Assembly: GCF_019459305.1 (NCBI RefSeq)
Contig: NZ_JAIBES010000150.1
Span: 1-32,334 of the forward strand
Direction of reading: 5' to 3'
DNA length: 32,334 nucleotides
From: Sphingopyxis sp.
GTDB lineage: Bacteria; Pseudomonadota; Alphaproteobacteria; Sphingomonadales; Sphingomonadaceae
Shown: positions 30,955 to 32,334 of the stretch, piece after piece
Layout: the number at the start of each line of letters is the position of its first letter
Position numbering within the stretch: position 1 is the first letter of the stretch
Notes under the pieces: model-generated
Databases searched by the model: none
Told to the model about the DNA's origin: nothing
What the model saw: only the letters and a program-made list of their open reading frames with translations
Position numbers and translations under genes: made by a program

Positions 30955-31476
30955 TCAGGCGTCCTTCTTGGGGGCTGCCTTCTTGGCAGCGGGCTTCTTG
31001 GCGGGGGCGGCCTTCTCGGCAGCTTCGGCCTTGGGCGCAGCAACCTTCTTCGGCGCGGCTTCCTTGGCGGGTGCGGCCTTGGCCGGTGCTTCCTTGGCGG
31101 GCGCAGCAGCCTTGGCTTCGGTCGCCGGAGCGGCTTCGGCCTTCGGTGCAGCTTCCTTCTTCGGCGCCGCCTTCTTGGCTTCGCCGACGGCCAGAATGCG
31201 CAGCAGCGTCAGCGACTGGCGATGACCATTGCGACGGCGATAATTGTGCCGACGGCGCTTCTTGAACACGATGACCTTTTCGCCGCGCGTCTGCGCGATG
31301 ATTTCGGCCGAAACGACGAGGCCATCGGCGCTCTTCACTTCGCCGCCGTCACCGGCCAGCAGGATGTCGCCAAGCGACACGGTGTCGCCAGCTTCGCCGT
31401 CGATCTTTTCAACGGCGATCTTGTCTCCGGCGGCGACGCGATACTGCTTGCCGCCCGTGCGCACGATTGCGAACAT
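30955..31476 (-). CDS. rplU: 50S ribosomal protein L21 with long Ala/Lys/Pro tail
   Basis: 173 residues. Residues 1-100 are a normal L21 ([20 protein letters not shown], then [18 protein letters not shown] and LLRILAV). Residues 101-173 are an added, low-complexity basic tail made of Ala, Lys, Pro and Glu ([17 protein letters not shown] repeats), resembling histone H1-type tails and likely disordered. Standard L21 ends near residue 103. The ATG at 31476 is chosen because [12 protein letters not shown] is the canonical start; an ATG six codons earlier is unneeded. It is first in the rplU-rpmA operon, with a TTGACA promoter upstream. Confidence 0.96.
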   Translation of the reverse strand: MFAIVRTGGKQYRVAAGDKIAVEKIDGEAGDTVSLGDILLAGDGGEVKSADGLVVSAEIIAQTRGEKVIVFKKRRRHNYRRRNGHRQSLTLLRILAVGEAKKAAPKKEAAPKAEAAPATEAKAAAPAKEAPAKAAPAKEAAPKKVAAPKAEAAEKAAPAKKPAAKKAAPKKDA

Positions 31477-31565
31477 GGTCTTCCATCCAATCAAAAAACT
31501 AAATCACCCGCGCACCAGTCACCCACCAAGGCAGGCGATTTTTCCGGCATGCGGGAAAGTCAGCG

Positions 31566-31594
31566 CCACTAGCGAGCCAGCGCTTCGCTGTCAA
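31566..31594 (-). promoter_or_regulatory. Candidate sigma-70 promoter for rplU-rpmA
   Basis: A perfect TTGACA (31594-31589 on the minus strand) is followed after 17 bases by TAGTGG. The -35 is consensus; the -10 is poor. It lies about 90 bases before the rplU start, a plausible place for a ribosomal-protein operon promoter. Confidence 0.45.
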
Positions 31595-31705
31595 CCGCCA
31601 AATCCCGTGCTTTTCGAGCGAAAAGCGGGTCAGAAGCCGAATGACACGGCGCACCGCCGATTCGGTACTTGCTGCCTTGCGCCAGCACCCATATCAGAGG
31701 CGGCG

Positions 31706-32227
31706 ATGAAGCGCACCCTTCTTACTCTGTCATTGGCCGTTGCCGCCTCCTTGTCGCTGTCGGCCTGCGCCGCGGCGCAGAGTACGGGCGCGCCGTCGCT
31801 GGCCAAACGGCCGGTCGAGGGGCGATTCGACGTGGCGCCGCCCGCGGTGGTTGTTGCCCCGCCGGGGCCGCTCCCTGCCGACCTTGGCGGACGCCTCGCG
31901 CGCTGGGAAGCGGACGCTGCGGGTGCGCAGCAGGCTTTTGCCGCCGAGCGCAACGCGACCGCGTTGCTTGTGTCTGCTGCCGCAGGCGCCCCGGTCGCCA
32001 GCGAGCGCTGGGTCGTTGGGCAGCAGGCGATCTCGCGCCTCACCGCCACCCGGGCGCCGCTCACCGCCGCGCTCGCCGACATCGACCGGCTCTATCTTGA
32101 ACGCAGCGTCGAGGATGCGATCGATGGCCTGCCCGAAATCTACGCGCTGCGCGACCGGCTCGCGGATATGGTGTCGACGCAGGATGCGGTGCTGGAGGCG
32201 CTGAACGGTCAGCTGCCGGGGAAGTAG
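31706..32227 (+). CDS. Small lipoprotein of unknown function
   Basis: A 173-residue protein. The signal sequence MKRTLLTLSLAVAASLSLSAC ends in a lipobox LSAC with Cys21 as likely anchor. The mature protein has a Pro-rich stretch (residues 42-60) followed by a helical, alanine-rich domain (ADLGGRLARWEADAAGAQQA onward) of coiled-coil character. AGAGG sits five bases before the ATG at 31706; the same frame is open far upstream across rplU, but that is antisense coding shadow. I recognise no family. It is divergent from rplU. Confidence 0.78.
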   Translation: MKRTLLTLSLAVAASLSLSACAAAQSTGAPSLAKRPVEGRFDVAPPAVVVAPPGPLPADLGGRLARWEADAAGAQQAFAAERNATALLVSAAAGAPVASERWVVGQQAISRLTATRAPLTAALADIDRLYLERSVEDAIDGLPEIYALRDRLADMVSTQDAVLEALNGQLPGK

Positions 32228-32233
32228 ATAATA

Positions 32234-32334
32234 ATCCTCCCTGACGCGAAGCGACGGGGAGGGGGACCGTTCGCGCAGCGAATGGTAGAGGGCCCGCGAC
32301 AGTCGTGTGTAAGCCCTCCTTCAGCCCGGGGGGC
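32234..32334. repeat. Second, incomplete copy of the ATCCTCCCTG palindromic element
   Basis: It begins with the same ATCCTCCCTG end as the element at 28381, then shares the order GGGGGACC, short hairpin, GGTAGAGGGC, GCGAC, and GCCCTCCTTCAGC. The window stops before the right end, in a G run, so its far terminus cannot be seen. It lies directly after the lipoprotein gene. Confidence 0.75.

Noticed and set aside
31244..31705. Upstream extension of the small lipoprotein
   Set aside because: The extra 154 codons overlap rplU antisense, and a proper signal peptide with a ribosome binding site begins at 31706.

Overview
The window reads as a chromosomal segment of a high-GC alphaproteobacterium of the order Sphingomonadales, most like Sphingopyxis or a close relative. 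The grounds are the gene order chvI-chvG-hprK-rapZ-EIIA-HPr facing pckA, an outer-membrane TonB-dependent receptor, an L21 with a long Ala/Lys/Pro tail, and several families of dispersed palindromes that I associate with sphingomonad chromosomes. The genus is inference; the class is well supported. Most genes are ordinary chromosomal genes. I see no phage, insertion sequence, CRISPR array, tRNA or rRNA. No stretch longer than about 250 bases lacks a gene or recognisable element.

Layout. Positions 1-7441 (minus strand): an incomplete exported zinc-peptidase-like TPR protein cut by the window edge, priA, a fragment of an OmpR/KdpE-type response regulator, and a TonB-dependent receptor followed by a PepSY membrane protein (iron or metal-chelate uptake). 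7651-9954 (plus): a large patatin-like acyl hydrolase. 10068-13249 (minus): dnaK then dnaJ, with a heat-shock type promoter before dnaK. 13403-16868 (plus): a copper-chaperone-like (PCuAC) lipoprotein, a small HExxH protein, a six-helix membrane protein, a PH-domain membrane protein and rmuC. 16993-17703 (minus): a META-domain lipoprotein.

17865-23144 (minus) is the regulatory core: the two-component system ChvI/ChvG, then HPr kinase, RapZ, an EIIA of the mannose-family fold and HPr, tightly packed with ATGA overlaps, followed by a SpoU-type RNA methyltransferase. pckA (23391-24992) is transcribed divergently from chvI, so envelope/acid sensing, the regulatory phosphotransferase system and the entry point of gluconeogenesis sit together. 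25041-28305 holds a small conserved protein of unknown function and an overlapping pair of exported metallopeptidase-like genes. 28522-29732 has two divergent DUF genes (DUF3597 and DUF937 types). The right end carries a GNAT acetyltransferase, the rplU-rpmA ribosomal operon with a clear intrinsic terminator, and a small lipoprotein.

I did not find a convincing new defence or mobile system. The observations most worth checking are the intergenic palindrome families, including a 133-bp MITE-like element with perfect 10-bp ends; a possible terminator/antiterminator after rpmA; the paired overlapping peptidases; the orphan response-regulator DNA-binding domain; and the HEMTH / six-helix / PH-domain gene trio.
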